Source: Mangrovimicrobium sp033283385
Lineage (GTDB): Bacteria > Pseudomonadota > Gammaproteobacteria > Pseudomonadales > Halieaceae
DNA length: 64,000 nucleotides
Assembly (NCBI GenBank): GCA_033283385.1
Contig: JAWMQQ010000002.1
Location: forward strand, 620,001-684,000
Reading direction: 5' to 3'
Part shown: positions 41,864 to 51,652 of the stretch, in pieces
How the letters are laid out: every line of letters starts with the position of its first letter
How positions within the stretch are numbered: the stretch's first letter is position 1
The notes under the pieces: model-generated
Seen by the model: the letters and a program-made list of their open reading frames with translations, nothing else
Database searches by the model: none
Told to the model about the DNA's origin: nothing
Made by a program: the position numbers and the translations under genes

Positions 41864-41981
41864 GTCGCGGGACTGGTTATGTCCGTGTCGGGGGCGTCCG
41901 AGCACATGGATGTGCGAGGTCGAGCGTGCCAGGGATGGCGCTTTTCGCGTCCCCCGACACGGACATAACCAGTCCCGTGAC
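41864..41981. repeat. Long inverted repeat between ubiD and rho
   Basis: Arms 41864-41894 and 41951-41981 are complementary over 31 bp with one mismatch, the inner 26 bp being perfect (GACTGGTTATGTCCGTGTCG in each orientation). The 56-bp centre contains a smaller perfect hairpin, GCACAT-GG-ATGTGC. It lies between the ubiD start and the rho stop. Possible identities are a miniature mobile element, a terminator for rho or a cruciform; no open reading frame here looks real. Confidence 0.85.
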
Positions 41982-42000
41982 GGGGGAGAAGCACCCAATA

Positions 42001-43269
<1,269 letters not shown>

Positions 43270-43466
43270 AGATAGTAATAAACAGGTGTGAGTTAGTCTT
43301 GCGGGGATGGATTCAACGGGCACGGCACGCAAGCGCGGACCGGCTGGATGAAGCTGTGTAGTTGAAGATCAGAGTTATTATCGGTGCACAGGGGCGTGCA
43401 TCTGACGGAAATTTAGCACGGCCCGTGGTGGTCGTCTACCGATAATTTGCTTTAAATGCGATCGCT

Positions 43467-43512
43467 GTAGGATCCCGCTACGCGGGCGATCGCGCGCGGA
43501 GCGCGCTCCTAC
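43467..43512. repeat. REP pair (BIME) between rho and trxA
   Basis: A forward unit, GTAGGATCCCGCTACGCGGG and GCGATC, followed by an inverted unit ending GCTCCTAC. Same family as the elements at 32621 and 40290. Confidence 0.85.
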
Positions 43513-43522
43513 AGGGAGGGAT

Positions 43523-43609
43523 GATCGCAGGAGCCCGCTACGCCCGAGCACGGACCGGGGCGATTCCGATTTGGCGGTTCCGGTGATCGCGCGCAGAGCG
43601 CGCTCCTAC
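43523..43609. repeat. Further REP units downstream of trxA
   Basis: A partial unit (GATCGCAGGAGCCCGCTACG at 43523) and a complete inverted unit at 43585-43609 ending GCTCCTAC. The complete unit ends 13 bp before the trxA stop region. Confidence 0.75.
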
Positions 43610-43622
43610 GACGGGTGAGGGG

Positions 43623-43949
43623 TTAGACCATTTCCTTGATGAATTCGGAAAGCTGGGTCTTGGACAGTGCGCCGACCTTGGTGGCCTCGGCGCTGCCGCC
43701 CTTGAAGAGGATCAGGGTCGGGATGCCGCGAATGCCGAACTTCGGCGGAATTTCCGGGTTGGCGTCCACGTCCACTTTGACCACTTTCAGTTTGCCGTCG
43801 TACTCGTCGGCGATTTCATCCAGGACGGGCGCGATCATTTTGCAGGGGCCGCACCACTCCGCCCAGAAGTCCACCAGCACAGGCACGTCCGCGCTCAGCA
43901 CCTCTGTGTCAAAGGTGGCGTCGCTGACGTGTACAATCTTGTCTGACAT
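43623..43949 (-). CDS. trxA: Thioredoxin TrxA
   Basis: 108 residues, the canonical size. The redox motif WCGPC has its cysteines at 33 and 36, preceded by FWAEW, and the cis-proline loop is GIPTLILF. It is the general cytoplasmic disulfide reductant for ribonucleotide reductase and methionine sulfoxide reductases. The position upstream of rho is conserved in gammaproteobacteria. Confidence 0.98.
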   Translation of the reverse strand: MSDKIVHVSDATFDTEVLSADVPVLVDFWAEWCGPCKMIAPVLDEIADEYDGKLKVVKVDVDANPEIPPKFGIRGIPTLILFKGGSAEATKVGALSKTQLSEFIKEMV

Positions 43950-44078
43950 GTTGTTCTCCGTTCATGATTGCGGCGCGAATGCCGCAAGTTGTGAAGGAAG
44001 CAATGATACCACCGGCTTGAGTGCGTACAAGTTGCGCGCTAGAGTTTTTCGGCATAGCGCTATAACCGGAGGCAACAG

Positions 44079-44336
44079 ATGGCGGCTCCCGCCTGGACGG
44101 TGTACATGCTGCAGTGCGCGGACGGGACGCTGTATACGGGGATAGCGAGAGACCTCGATCGCCGGCTGCGCCAGCACAACGGCGAACTGGCCGGCGGGCC
44201 ACGTTACACGCGCGGGCGCCGCCCGGTCGCCGTGGTCTGGGCGGAGCCGGCGACGGATCGCGGGGCCGCGCTGCAGCGCGAGGCCGGTATCAAGCGGCTG
44301 GCGCGACCGGCGAAACTGGCGCTGTTCCTGGATTGA
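44079..44336 (+). CDS. GIY-YIG nuclease family protein (UPF0213/YhbQ type)
   Basis: 85 residues, a minimal single GIY-YIG domain. The VYMLQCADGTLYTGIARDL region holds the two tyrosine motifs, and RRLRQHN and REAGIKRLAR complete it. Stand-alone members of this size are poorly characterised; proposed roles are in nucleic-acid repair or damage response. It is followed by a GC-rich hairpin and the convergent alkyltransferase gene. Confidence 0.9.
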   Translation: MAAPAWTVYMLQCADGTLYTGIARDLDRRLRQHNGELAGGPRYTRGRRPVAVVWAEPATDRGAALQREAGIKRLARPAKLALFLD

Positions 44337-44338
44337 TA

Positions 44339-44374
44339 GTGGGGAGACAGCTGCAAGCTTCTGTCTCCCGCCAC
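44339..44374. terminator. Hairpin between convergent GIY-YIG and AraC-alkyltransferase genes
   Basis: GGAGACAG (44343-44350) pairs with CTGTCTCC (44361-44368) around CTGCAAGCTT, and GTGG/CCAC can extend it past a small bulge. There is no T-run, so it may act as a Rho-independent terminator only weakly, in either direction. Confidence 0.5.
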
Positions 44375-45220
44375 TCACGCCGGATCGGCGGCCCGCAATC
44401 GTTCCCAGGCCTGTATCGCCTGCTTGCGCCCGGCTCCCCAGCGGTAGCCGCCGAGGGCGCCGCTCTCGCGAATGACGCGGTGACAGGGAATCAGGAACGC
44501 CACCGGGTTGGCGCCGATCGCGTTGCCGACAGCCCTGCCGGCGCCCGGGCGCCCCAGGCGTTTCGCCAGCTCGCCGTAAGTGGTGACCGCACCCTCGGGA
44601 ATCTCCAGCAGCGCGCGCCACACCGCGACCTGGAAGTTGGTGCCCGTCACCAGCAGCGAAAGCGGCCTGTCCTCCCGTTCCTGGCGCCCGGTGAAGATCG
44701 AGTCCACCAGCGCCGAGGTGCGTGCCTGCGCCCGCTGGAGCCGTGCATGTGGCCAGCTGGCCTGCAATTCCTCCAGTTGGCTCTCCAGTGAATCGTAGTC
44801 GAGGAAAGCCGCCCGGCAGATGCCGCGCGGCGTCGCAGCCAGCAGCATCGAGCCGAAGGGGGTCTCGTGAACGCCGTACTCGATCAGCAGGCCGCGTCCG
44901 CCGCTGCCGTGCTGTCCCGGGGTGATGGCCTGCAGCTGCACGAAGTGATCGTGCAGCCGCGAGCTGCCGGACAGGCCGAGGGTGTATGCCGCCTCAAGCA
45001 GTGGCTGCGAATCCTCGAGCAGGCGCTTGCCGTGCTCCAGTGTCAGCACCTGTAAAAATCGCTTGGGTGTGGTGCCCGCCCAGCGGGAGAACATGCGCTG
45101 GAAATGGAAGGGGCTGAGGCTTACCTCGGCGGCCACCTCTTCCAGTGACGGTTGCCTCGCTGCGTTGGCGACGAGAAAGTGGATGGCCTTTTCCACCCGC
45201 TGGTAATCCTGCTCTGGCAC
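44375..45220 (-). CDS. AraC-type HTH fused to methylated-DNA--cysteine S-methyltransferase (Ada-like without the N-terminal zinc domain)
   Basis: 281 residues. The N-terminal ~100 residues are an AraC-type HTH (EVAAEVSLSPFHFQRMFSRWAGTTPKRFLQ). The C-terminal ~160 residues are an O6-alkylguanine transferase with acceptor Cys in IPCHRVI and the upstream GTNFQVAVWRAL and GAGRAVGNAIGANPV. Full-length Ada also has an N-terminal zinc domain that repairs methylphosphotriesters and turns the protein into an activator; that domain is missing. It probably repairs O6-methylguanine directly, and how the HTH would be switched is unclear. Confidence 0.92.
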   Translation of the reverse strand: MPEQDYQRVEKAIHFLVANAARQPSLEEVAAEVSLSPFHFQRMFSRWAGTTPKRFLQVLTLEHGKRLLEDSQPLLEAAYTLGLSGSSRLHDHFVQLQAITPGQHGSGGRGLLIEYGVHETPFGSMLLAATPRGICRAAFLDYDSLESQLEELQASWPHARLQRAQARTSALVDSIFTGRQEREDRPLSLLVTGTNFQVAVWRALLEIPEGAVTTYGELAKRLGRPGAGRAVGNAIGANPVAFLIPCHRVIRESGALGGYRWGAGRKQAIQAWERLRAADPA

Positions 45221-45302
45221 GACGGCCTACTCCCTGTCTGACGATGGCTGCCAGTATCGGCTTCGCCCCTGTGCCAGCCAACCCGGATCTTGCGCTGCTT
45301 CG

Positions 45303-47213
45303 CTAGCCCTGGGCGGCCTGCAGTTCCTCCAGCTCGGCCTGTGACGCCAGCCAGCTGTCTTCCAGCGCTGCGAGCTCCTGTTTCAGCTCGCCCTCCCTGC
45401 GCAGGAGCTTTCCGAGTTCATCGCGGCGCGATTCCTCGTACAGGCCGGTGTCGGCGAGCTGCGCCTGCAGGCCGCCCAGGTCCTGCTCCAGCCGCGCCAT
45501 GGATTGCTCCGCCGCGACAATGGCTTTCTGCAGGGGTCGGATGCGCTCGCGCTGCGCTGCGGCCTGCTGGCGTTTTTCGCGGCGGGAGCGGTCGCCGGCT
45601 TCAAGGCTGTTGCCGCTCGCCTGCGGCGTCGGGGCGTCACCGCGAAAGCTGCCGGAGACCCAGGTCTCGTAGGCCGCGAGATCCTGCTCGTAGCCGTCCA
45701 CCCTGCCGTCGTGGACCAGCAGCAGCTCGTCGACGCAATTGCGCAGCAGGTGGCGGTCGTGGCTGACCAGCACCACTGCGCCGCTGTACTCCTGCAGGGC
45801 CATCTCCATCGCGTGGCGCATTTCCAGGTCGAGGTGGTTGGTCGGCTCGTCCAGCACCAGCAGGTTGGGGCGCTGCCAGACCACCATGGCAAGCGCCAGC
45901 CGGGCCTTCTCGCCGCCCGACAGCGGCGCTACCTTCGAGGTGGCCACGGTGCCGCGGAAGTCGAAGCCGCCGAGGAAGTCGAGGACTTCCTGGTCGCGCG
46001 CCGCCGGGCGCAGGCGCTGCAGGTGCAGGGCCGGGCTGGCGTCCATGTCCAGTGCCTCCAGCTGCTGCTGGTCGAAATAACCGATACGGCAGTGCTCGCC
46101 CGGGGTGAGGCTGCCGGCGAGCAGCGGCAGGTCGCCGACCAGCGACTTGAGCAGGGTGGACTTGCCGGCGCCGTTGCGACCCAGCAGGCCGCAGCGGCTG
46201 CCGGGGCGCAGCTGCAACTCCACGCCCGTCAGTATCGCCTTGCCGTCATAGCCCAGGCTGGCCCCGTCCATGCGCAGCAGCGGGTCGCTGGATTTTTCCG
46301 GCTCGGGAAATCTGAAGTCGAAGGGCGAGTCGAAGTGGGCGGGCGCCACCTCCTGCATGCGCTCCAGTTCCTTCAGCCGGCTCTGGGCCTGTTTCGCCTT
46401 GGTCGCCTTGTAGCGGAAGCGGCGCACGAAGCTGTCGATCTCCTGCATGCGTCGCTGCTGTTTCTCGAAGGCCGCCTGCTGGTTGGCCAGGCGCTCGGCG
46501 CGCTGGGCCTCGAACTGGCTGTAGTTGCCTTTATAGCTGACCAGCCGGCCCGCCTCGATGTGTACGATGCGCTCGCAGGTGGCGTCGATGAAATCGCGGT
46601 CGTGGGAGATCATCAGCAGGGTGCCGGCGTACTGCTGCAGCCACTGCTGCAGCCAGAGGGTGGCGTCGAGGTCGAGGTGGTTGGTGGGTTCGTCCAGCAA
46701 CAGCAGGTCCGATGGCGCCATCAGCGCGCGTGCCAGGTTCAGGCGGATACGCCAGCCACCGGAGAACTCGCTCACCGCGCGCCCGCCCGCATCCGGGGCA
46801 AAACCCAGGCCCTGCAGCAGCCGCTCGGCACGCCGTGGCGCACTGTAGCCATCGATGGTTTCCAGCTGGCTGTGCAGGGGTGCAGACGCTTCGAAATCCT
46901 GCGCTGCTTCCAGCACCGCCAGCCTGTCCATCAGCGCGGCAAGTTCGGTGTCGCCGCGCCAGACATACTCCGCCGCGGGCAGCCCGGTGGCTTCCACCTC
47001 CTGCGCCATGTGCGCCAGGCGCAGCGAGTCCAGACCCTCGACCTCGCCCTTGTCGGCGGCCAGTTCACCCAGCAGCAGGGCCAGCAGGCTGGACTTGCCC
47101 GATCCGTTGGCGCCGATCAGGGCGATACTCTGGCCCGGCTGGATGGTGAGCTCGGCATCGCACAGCAGTTGCTTGCTGCCGCGGCGCAATTCAATGTCGC
47201 GAAGAATAATCAT
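45303..47213 (-). CDS. ABC-F ATPase, YheS family
   Basis: 636 residues: two ABC domains in one chain without membrane segments, the ABC-F layout. The first Walker A is GANGSGKSS and signature FSGGWRIRLNLARAL; the second is GRNGAGKST with LSGGEKARLALAMV. A charged linker (PtIM-like) lies between about 240 and 310. The C-terminal ~100 residues form a Glu/Ala/Arg-rich coiled coil. ABC-F proteins bind the ribosome and rescue or regulate translation. The N terminus MIILRDIELRRGSKQLL and the C-terminal coiled coil resemble YheS more than Uup (the Uup-type protein is at 57084). Confidence 0.88.
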   Translation of the reverse strand: MIILRDIELRRGSKQLLCDAELTIQPGQSIALIGANGSGKSSLLALLLGELAADKGEVEGLDSLRLAHMAQEVEATGLPAAEYVWRGDTELAALMDRLAVLEAAQDFEASAPLHSQLETIDGYSAPRRAERLLQGLGFAPDAGGRAVSEFSGGWRIRLNLARALMAPSDLLLLDEPTNHLDLDATLWLQQWLQQYAGTLLMISHDRDFIDATCERIVHIEAGRLVSYKGNYSQFEAQRAERLANQQAAFEKQQRRMQEIDSFVRRFRYKATKAKQAQSRLKELERMQEVAPAHFDSPFDFRFPEPEKSSDPLLRMDGASLGYDGKAILTGVELQLRPGSRCGLLGRNGAGKSTLLKSLVGDLPLLAGSLTPGEHCRIGYFDQQQLEALDMDASPALHLQRLRPAARDQEVLDFLGGFDFRGTVATSKVAPLSGGEKARLALAMVVWQRPNLLVLDEPTNHLDLEMRHAMEMALQEYSGAVVLVSHDRHLLRNCVDELLLVHDGRVDGYEQDLAAYETWVSGSFRGDAPTPQASGNSLEAGDRSRREKRQQAAAQRERIRPLQKAIVAAEQSMARLEQDLGGLQAQLADTGLYEESRRDELGKLLRREGELKQELAALEDSWLASQAELEELQAAQG

Positions 47214-47471
47214 AAGGCGGCGAATTTTACTCGTCGGCGATGGTCATAACCAGCGCCCGGTGCGCCGGGCCGGCCGCCCACCCCGCGGGGTGGTAACGGT
47301 ATCAGGCCGGTAGTACACTGGGCAGCCACTGCGGGCACCGCCTTTCCCTCGCTGTTTTTCGCTGGCACACGCTCCTGCGGGAACGTCTGTGCAGACAGGT
47401 GGGAAACGCAGTGTGCGCTTATTTTCATGGCGCGTGTGCGCCTGTCATTTCACCAATAATGGAACCGCTAT

Positions 47472-48260
47472 ATGAAGAAGTTCGCATTGCCGCTCGCCCT
47501 TGTCGGGCTGGTCAGCCTGCAGGCTTGTAACCAGCAGGCTACGGATACGGGAGAGTCGAAGAAGGCCGCGGCCCCGGTTGCACTCGAGAGTTCAGAGCAA
47601 CGCCTGAGCTACGGCATCGCCTATAACCTCGGCCAGCGCATGAGCCAGGACGGAATGAAAATCGACCTCGATGCATTCGTCGCCGGCTTCAGCGACGGTG
47701 TCGGCGGTGGCGAAGGCAAGATGACCTCCGACGAGATCAATGCCGAGATCAAGGCCTACCAGGAAAAAATGGTGGCCGAGCAGCAGGCGGAACACGACAA
47801 GCTGGCGCAGACCAATGAAGCCGCTTCGACCGCTTTCCTCGAGCAGAACAAGGCGCGCGAAGGCGTAGTGACCACCGACAGCGGGCTGCAGTACGAGATC
47901 ATCACCGAGGGCACCGGTCCCAAGCCCGGCCCGGACGATACCGTCGAAGTGCACTACCGCGGCACGCTGGTCGACGGCACCGAGTTCGACTCCTCCTACA
48001 AGCGCGGCAAGACCGTGACCTTCGGCGTCGGCCAGGTGATCCCCGGCTGGACCGAAGCGCTGCAACTGATGCCGGTCGGCTCCAAGTGGAAGCTGTTTAT
48101 TCCGCCGGAACTGGCATACGGCGCCGGTGGCGCAGGTCAGGTGATTGGCCCCAACGCCGCACTGATCTTCGAAGTGGAACTGGTCTCCATCCCCAGTCAG
48201 GAAAAGGGCGATGACGCCGCTGACGCCAAGGGCGATGCCGCTGCCAGCGACAAGAAGTAA
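47472..48260 (+). CDS. fkpA: FKBP-type peptidyl-prolyl cis-trans isomerase, lipoprotein (FkpA/Mip type)
   Basis: 262 residues. Lipoprotein signal ending LQAC with Cys at 19, an N-terminal helical dimerisation domain (YGIAYNLGQRMSQDG), a long connecting helix, then the FKBP catalytic domain (VEVHYRGTLVDGTEFDSS, VIPGWTEALQLMPVGSKW, IPPELAYGAGG). It should fold periplasmic or outer-membrane proteins. The C terminus is rich in Asp/Ala/Lys. A 258-bp gap upstream, with GC-rich palindromic sequence, separates it from the divergent yheS gene. Confidence 0.92.
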   Translation: MKKFALPLALVGLVSLQACNQQATDTGESKKAAAPVALESSEQRLSYGIAYNLGQRMSQDGMKIDLDAFVAGFSDGVGGGEGKMTSDEINAEIKAYQEKMVAEQQAEHDKLAQTNEAASTAFLEQNKAREGVVTTDSGLQYEIITEGTGPKPGPDDTVEVHYRGTLVDGTEFDSSYKRGKTVTFGVGQVIPGWTEALQLMPVGSKWKLFIPPELAYGAGGAGQVIGPNAALIFEVELVSIPSQEKGDDAADAKGDAAASDKK

Positions 48261-48288
48261 GCAGTTCTCTTAAGCGATTGCCCCGGCG

Positions 48289-48753
48289 TCAGTTCAACTG
48301 GCGCCGGTGGCAGTAGTGCAGGCCGGCGATCAGCCGGTCTTCAAACGTGAACCTGGACTCCAGCATTTCTCCCAGGGCGGAGAGATCCCTCTCCAGGTTG
48401 ACTGTATCCCGCGTGTCCGCGGTGTATTTCTCTTCGTAGGCGAGAATGAACTCGGTGGTATCGCCGATCGCGGGCATGATCTCGCGGGCCAGGTCGCCGC
48501 TGCCGTCGCCGAAGCTCTCGGCCTCTTCCAGCAATTCCAGGTAAACCTCGAAATGTCCCGCTGAGACGTAGTCGACCAGCGACTCGCACAACTCCCGCTG
48601 CAGGCCGTCCAGGCCCTGGCCGCGGTGGTTGCGGGCGGTAACAGCGATTTCGGTGTAGCGGGAGACCAGCGTGCGCCGGTCCCGCAACCATGTGGTGAGT
48701 ATCTCCTCGACGACCTCGAACTGCTGGCGGGGCTCGCGTTTGCTGAACGGCAT
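48289..48753 (-). CDS. rsd: Rsd/AlgQ family anti-sigma-70 regulator
   Basis: 154 residues from the ATG at 48753, which has GGAG 8 nt upstream; a GTG at 48762 would add three residues. The sequence EEILTTWLRDRRTLVSRY, ELCESLVDYVSAGHFEVY and the central AIGDTTEFILAYEEKY follow the Rsd/AlgQ family. It binds sigma-70 and shifts RNA polymerase toward alternative sigma factors, and in Pseudomonas AlgQ also affects alginate and siderophore genes. It starts 1 nt from the dsbB stop, so the two are probably coupled. Confidence 0.9.
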   Translation of the reverse strand: MPFSKREPRQQFEVVEEILTTWLRDRRTLVSRYTEIAVTARNHRGQGLDGLQRELCESLVDYVSAGHFEVYLELLEEAESFGDGSGDLAREIMPAIGDTTEFILAYEEKYTADTRDTVNLERDLSALGEMLESRFTFEDRLIAGLHYCHRRQLN

Positions 48754-48754
48754 A

Positions 48755-49264
48755 TCAGGCACTCCGGGGATAACTCCTCAGAGTCTGCCACAGGCTGAGC
48801 GACGCAGCCACGATAAACACCAGTAATGTCTGTTCGGGAATGCTGAGACCGGCAAAGGTCCAGGCCTTCTCGGCACAGTTGCCGTCGCCCATCAGGATCA
48901 GTTCCAGGGCCTGGCCGAAGGGCAGGGTTTCGAGAATGTATTCCAGGCTCGGGCCACAGGCGGGCACCTGGTCCGGGGGCAGGTGCTGGAGCCAGATATG
49001 CCGACCCGCGACCGCGCCGCCGAGCACCGCGCTGAGGGTGCACAGCGCGCCGTACACCCGGATGCCCACGCCGCCCGGGTTGTGCAGGAAGCCGATGAGG
49101 GCGAACACGCCACAGGCGACGATGAATACCCGCTGGCTCATGCACAGGGGGCAGGGGGCCAGTCCCAGGTATTGTTGCAGGAAGAAGTAGGCGAAGGCCA
49201 TGGAGACCGCGCACAGCAGGGCGATGGCGGCGAAAACGACACGGGGTGAAAAGGTGTGCGTCAT
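48755..49264 (-). CDS. dsbB: Disulfide bond formation protein DsbB
   Basis: 169 residues with four expected transmembrane helices. First redox pair: CPLC in LAPCPLCMSQRV. Second pair: Cys in VPACGPS and in GDGNCAEK, in the second periplasmic loop. It oxidises DsbA and passes electrons to quinone. The ATG at 49264 has AAGGA upstream; an in-frame ATG at 49294 does not. The rsd gene follows immediately. Confidence 0.95.
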   Translation of the reverse strand: MTHTFSPRVVFAAIALLCAVSMAFAYFFLQQYLGLAPCPLCMSQRVFIVACGVFALIGFLHNPGGVGIRVYGALCTLSAVLGGAVAGRHIWLQHLPPDQVPACGPSLEYILETLPFGQALELILMGDGNCAEKAWTFAGLSIPEQTLLVFIVAASLSLWQTLRSYPRSA

Positions 49265-49363
49265 GAGTAATGGGTCCTTGTTATCCAGCGACATACGGTA
49301 GGTGCTTTTCAGGGGTGGTTCAAGACGATTCGGTAGAGTTCGAAGGCGCGTCGCCGGGATAGT

Positions 49364-49945
49364 TCAATCGCTGCCCGCAGCCCGCGCAAACGCCACCAGA
49401 TCCGGGTAAAAATCGAGGAAAGCGGCTTCCAGCGGCTGCCGCTCCCGGGCCAGCAGCGCCCGGGTATCCCGCAGCGGGTTGCCGCGGCGCAGGCGCTCGC
49501 CGACCCGCGCGGCGCCGTCCGGCACGGTGTCCCAGCGGGCGTAGTGGGCCAGCAGGTCGACCTGCGCCATGCGCCGGGCCATGCGCTGCGCCGCCGGGCT
49601 CAGGTGGGCCTCGTATTCCTGCAGGCAGCGGTACACGCCCTGGCGGAACTCGGGTTCCGGCAGGCTGGAGAACTGCTGCCAGTGGCGGCTCAGGAAGTGG
49701 TCGAAGCTCAGGTCTATGAGAATGCCGGCGTAGCGCCGCATTTCCGTCGGAAAGCGGCGCCGCAGTTCCACGATGACCGGGTGGTTGTCGGTGTAGCCGT
49801 CGATGGCGCGATGCAGCCTGACGCCGGCCTCGATGCGGGCGGGCAGCTCGCCGCGCAGCAGCCCCTTGCGGTAATCGCCCTCGAGTGCGCCGGCGAGCAG
49901 TTGCGGGTCCGGCCAGGCCAGGTGGAAGTGCGCGAGATAATTCAA
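49364..49945 (-). CDS. ACP phosphodiesterase (AcpH/DUF479 family)
   Basis: 193 residues. The N-terminal MNYLAHFHLA is the family hallmark, and RLHRAIDGYTDNHPVI and DLSFDHFLSRHW carry the metal-binding His/Asp. It removes the 4'-phosphopantetheine group from acyl carrier protein. The ATG overlaps the gshA stop by 4 bp, so it is co-translated with gshA. Confidence 0.92.
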   Translation of the reverse strand: MNYLAHFHLAWPDPQLLAGALEGDYRKGLLRGELPARIEAGVRLHRAIDGYTDNHPVIVELRRRFPTEMRRYAGILIDLSFDHFLSRHWQQFSSLPEPEFRQGVYRCLQEYEAHLSPAAQRMARRMAQVDLLAHYARWDTVPDGAARVGERLRRGNPLRDTRALLARERQPLEAAFLDFYPDLVAFARAAGSD

Positions 49946-51537
49946 ATGCCCGGCAGCGAATCGTACTGGCCGTAGAACTCCGCCAGGTACTGTTCAAAGC
50001 TGATGTCGTCGGCCGCTTCCACGGCTGCCTGGGCCTGCAGCGAGCGCTGGGCTTCCTGGGCGAACAGCGCGACCTTGTCCGCCGGCAGCGGGTTGTCCCT
50101 GAAGGTGCGTGCCCAGTGCTTGCTGTAGCGCAGCCCCAGGGCGAAGAACGGCTCTTCGCGTTCGCGCATCTCCTTCAACACGCGGGCGGAGGGTGTCAGG
50201 TCGGGATTCGCCACCCGGGCACGCTGTTGTTCCAGGCTCTCCCCATAGCGGGTCGAGGCGTGAGCCTGGTCCAGCGCTTCGGTCACTTCAGCGATACCGT
50301 CCAGGATCTCGTTGGCCCATTGGGTCATGGGCTGCATGCCGCTGGTCCGGGACAGTTCGATCCCGGGCTCGCGGCCGCGGTTGACCACCGCCAGCAGGTT
50401 GTTGGCAATGCAGTCCTGCTCGGACTCGTCGCAGGCCGGGCTGTCCTTGAGCAGGCAGTAGAGCAGGAAACTGTCCATGAAACGGATCTGCTCGGCGTGC
50501 AGCCCCAGCGGGTGGAAGGGGTTGACGTCGACGCAGCGCACTTCGATGTATTCGATGCCGCGCTCGGTGAGCGCGTGCAGGGGCGTCTCGCCGGAGCGCG
50601 CCACCCGCTTGGGCCGGATCGGGCTGTAGAATTCGTTTTCGATCTGCAACAGGCTGTCGTTCAGCTGCTGGTACTCGCCGTCGCCGCCGCAACTGAAGCT
50701 GGCGTAGTCCGGATAGGGCTGCTTGATTGCCTTGCGCAGGGTCTCGACGTAGTTGGGCAGCGAGTTGTAGCACACGCGGAGGTTTTTCTGGGCTTCACTG
50801 TTGTAACCGAGGTCGCCCATGCGCAGCGAGGTGGCGTAGGGCAGGTGCAGTGTGTCCGGGCGGCCCGCGAACGGCTCCAGGCCGTGGCCGTCGTGCCCGC
50901 GCAGGAAGCTGGCGCAGAGGGCGGGCGACGCGCCGAACAGGTAGACGAGCAGCCAAACATAGCGGCGGAAATTGCGGATCAGGCCCAGGTAGCGCTCGCT
51001 GATGTATTCGCGCAATTCGCCGGGCCGGCCCGCGCTCTCCCACGCCGCGTCCCAGAATGGCAGCGGCATGGAAAAGTTGTAGTGAATGCCGGAGATAGTC
51101 TGCATCACCCGGCCGTAACGATGTCCCAGGCCGTAGCGATAGATGGTTTTCATGCGCGCGACATTGGACGTGCCATAGCGCGCTACCGGCACTTCCGAGT
51201 CCTCGCCCATCACGCAGGGCATGGAGGCCGACCACAGCATTTCGTCTTTCAGCTGGCTGTAGACGTAGCGGTGAATATCGTCGAGTTGTTGCAGGCTGTC
51301 GTCGATCACGCTGCTGACCGGCGTGATGAATTCGAGCAGGGCTTCGGAAAAGTCCGTGGTGATCCACGCGTTCGTCAGCGCCGAACCCAGCCCTTCCGGG
51401 TGCGGGGTTTGCGCCAGTCGTCCCTGCGGTGTGACGCGCAGGCTTTCTTTCTCGATACCGCGGCTGATGCCGCGCAACAGGTATTGCTGTTCTGGCAGGG
51501 ACAGAAGCGCTAGCTGCTGCTGCAATGCGGAAGCCAA
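49942..51537 (-). CDS. gshA: Glutamate--cysteine ligase
   Basis: 531 residues, the proteobacterial (E. coli) type. First step of glutathione synthesis. GIEKESLRVTPQG near residue 28 is the glutamate/ATP region, and YFSEALLEFITP, GIHYNFS and EVRCVDVNPF-like segments match the family. No gshB is nearby. It overlaps the ACP phosphodiesterase gene by 4 bp. Confidence 0.97.
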   Translation of the reverse strand: MASALQQQLALLSLPEQQYLLRGISRGIEKESLRVTPQGRLAQTPHPEGLGSALTNAWITTDFSEALLEFITPVSSVIDDSLQQLDDIHRYVYSQLKDEMLWSASMPCVMGEDSEVPVARYGTSNVARMKTIYRYGLGHRYGRVMQTISGIHYNFSMPLPFWDAAWESAGRPGELREYISERYLGLIRNFRRYVWLLVYLFGASPALCASFLRGHDGHGLEPFAGRPDTLHLPYATSLRMGDLGYNSEAQKNLRVCYNSLPNYVETLRKAIKQPYPDYASFSCGGDGEYQQLNDSLLQIENEFYSPIRPKRVARSGETPLHALTERGIEYIEVRCVDVNPFHPLGLHAEQIRFMDSFLLYCLLKDSPACDESEQDCIANNLLAVVNRGREPGIELSRTSGMQPMTQWANEILDGIAEVTEALDQAHASTRYGESLEQQRARVANPDLTPSARVLKEMREREEPFFALGLRYSKHWARTFRDNPLPADKVALFAQEAQRSLQAQAAVEAADDISFEQYLAEFYGQYDSLPGI

Positions 51538-51652
51538 GGGCTGCTCCTCAAATCAGTGGACCTGGCGGTGGCGCGGCGCTGTGGCCGGGGCTTCCGCTGG
51601 CAAAGGCGCACAAGTTTAGCCCTCATGCCGGGGAGAGTACAGACGCCACGTT

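Larger units (their letters stand above)
43270..43622. other. Intergenic region between rho and trxA
   Basis: No coding sequence seen in these 353 bp. The rho-proximal part (43270-43460) is the rho promoter/leader. The trxA-proximal part (43467-43609) is a REP cluster. Both genes are transcribed leftward, so the REP cluster lies downstream of trxA and upstream of the rho promoter. Confidence 0.7.

Noticed and set aside
45504..47249. Long plus-strand open frame of 581 codons
   Set aside because: It is antisense to the ABC-F gene and its translation is a low-complexity shadow of high-GC codon bias.
49885..51513. Plus-strand open frame of 542 codons
   Set aside because: Antisense to gshA; no domain or start signal. 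Similar antisense frames at 29702-31201, 57114-59054, 61910-63844, 23615-25066 and 694-1791 were rejected for the same reason.
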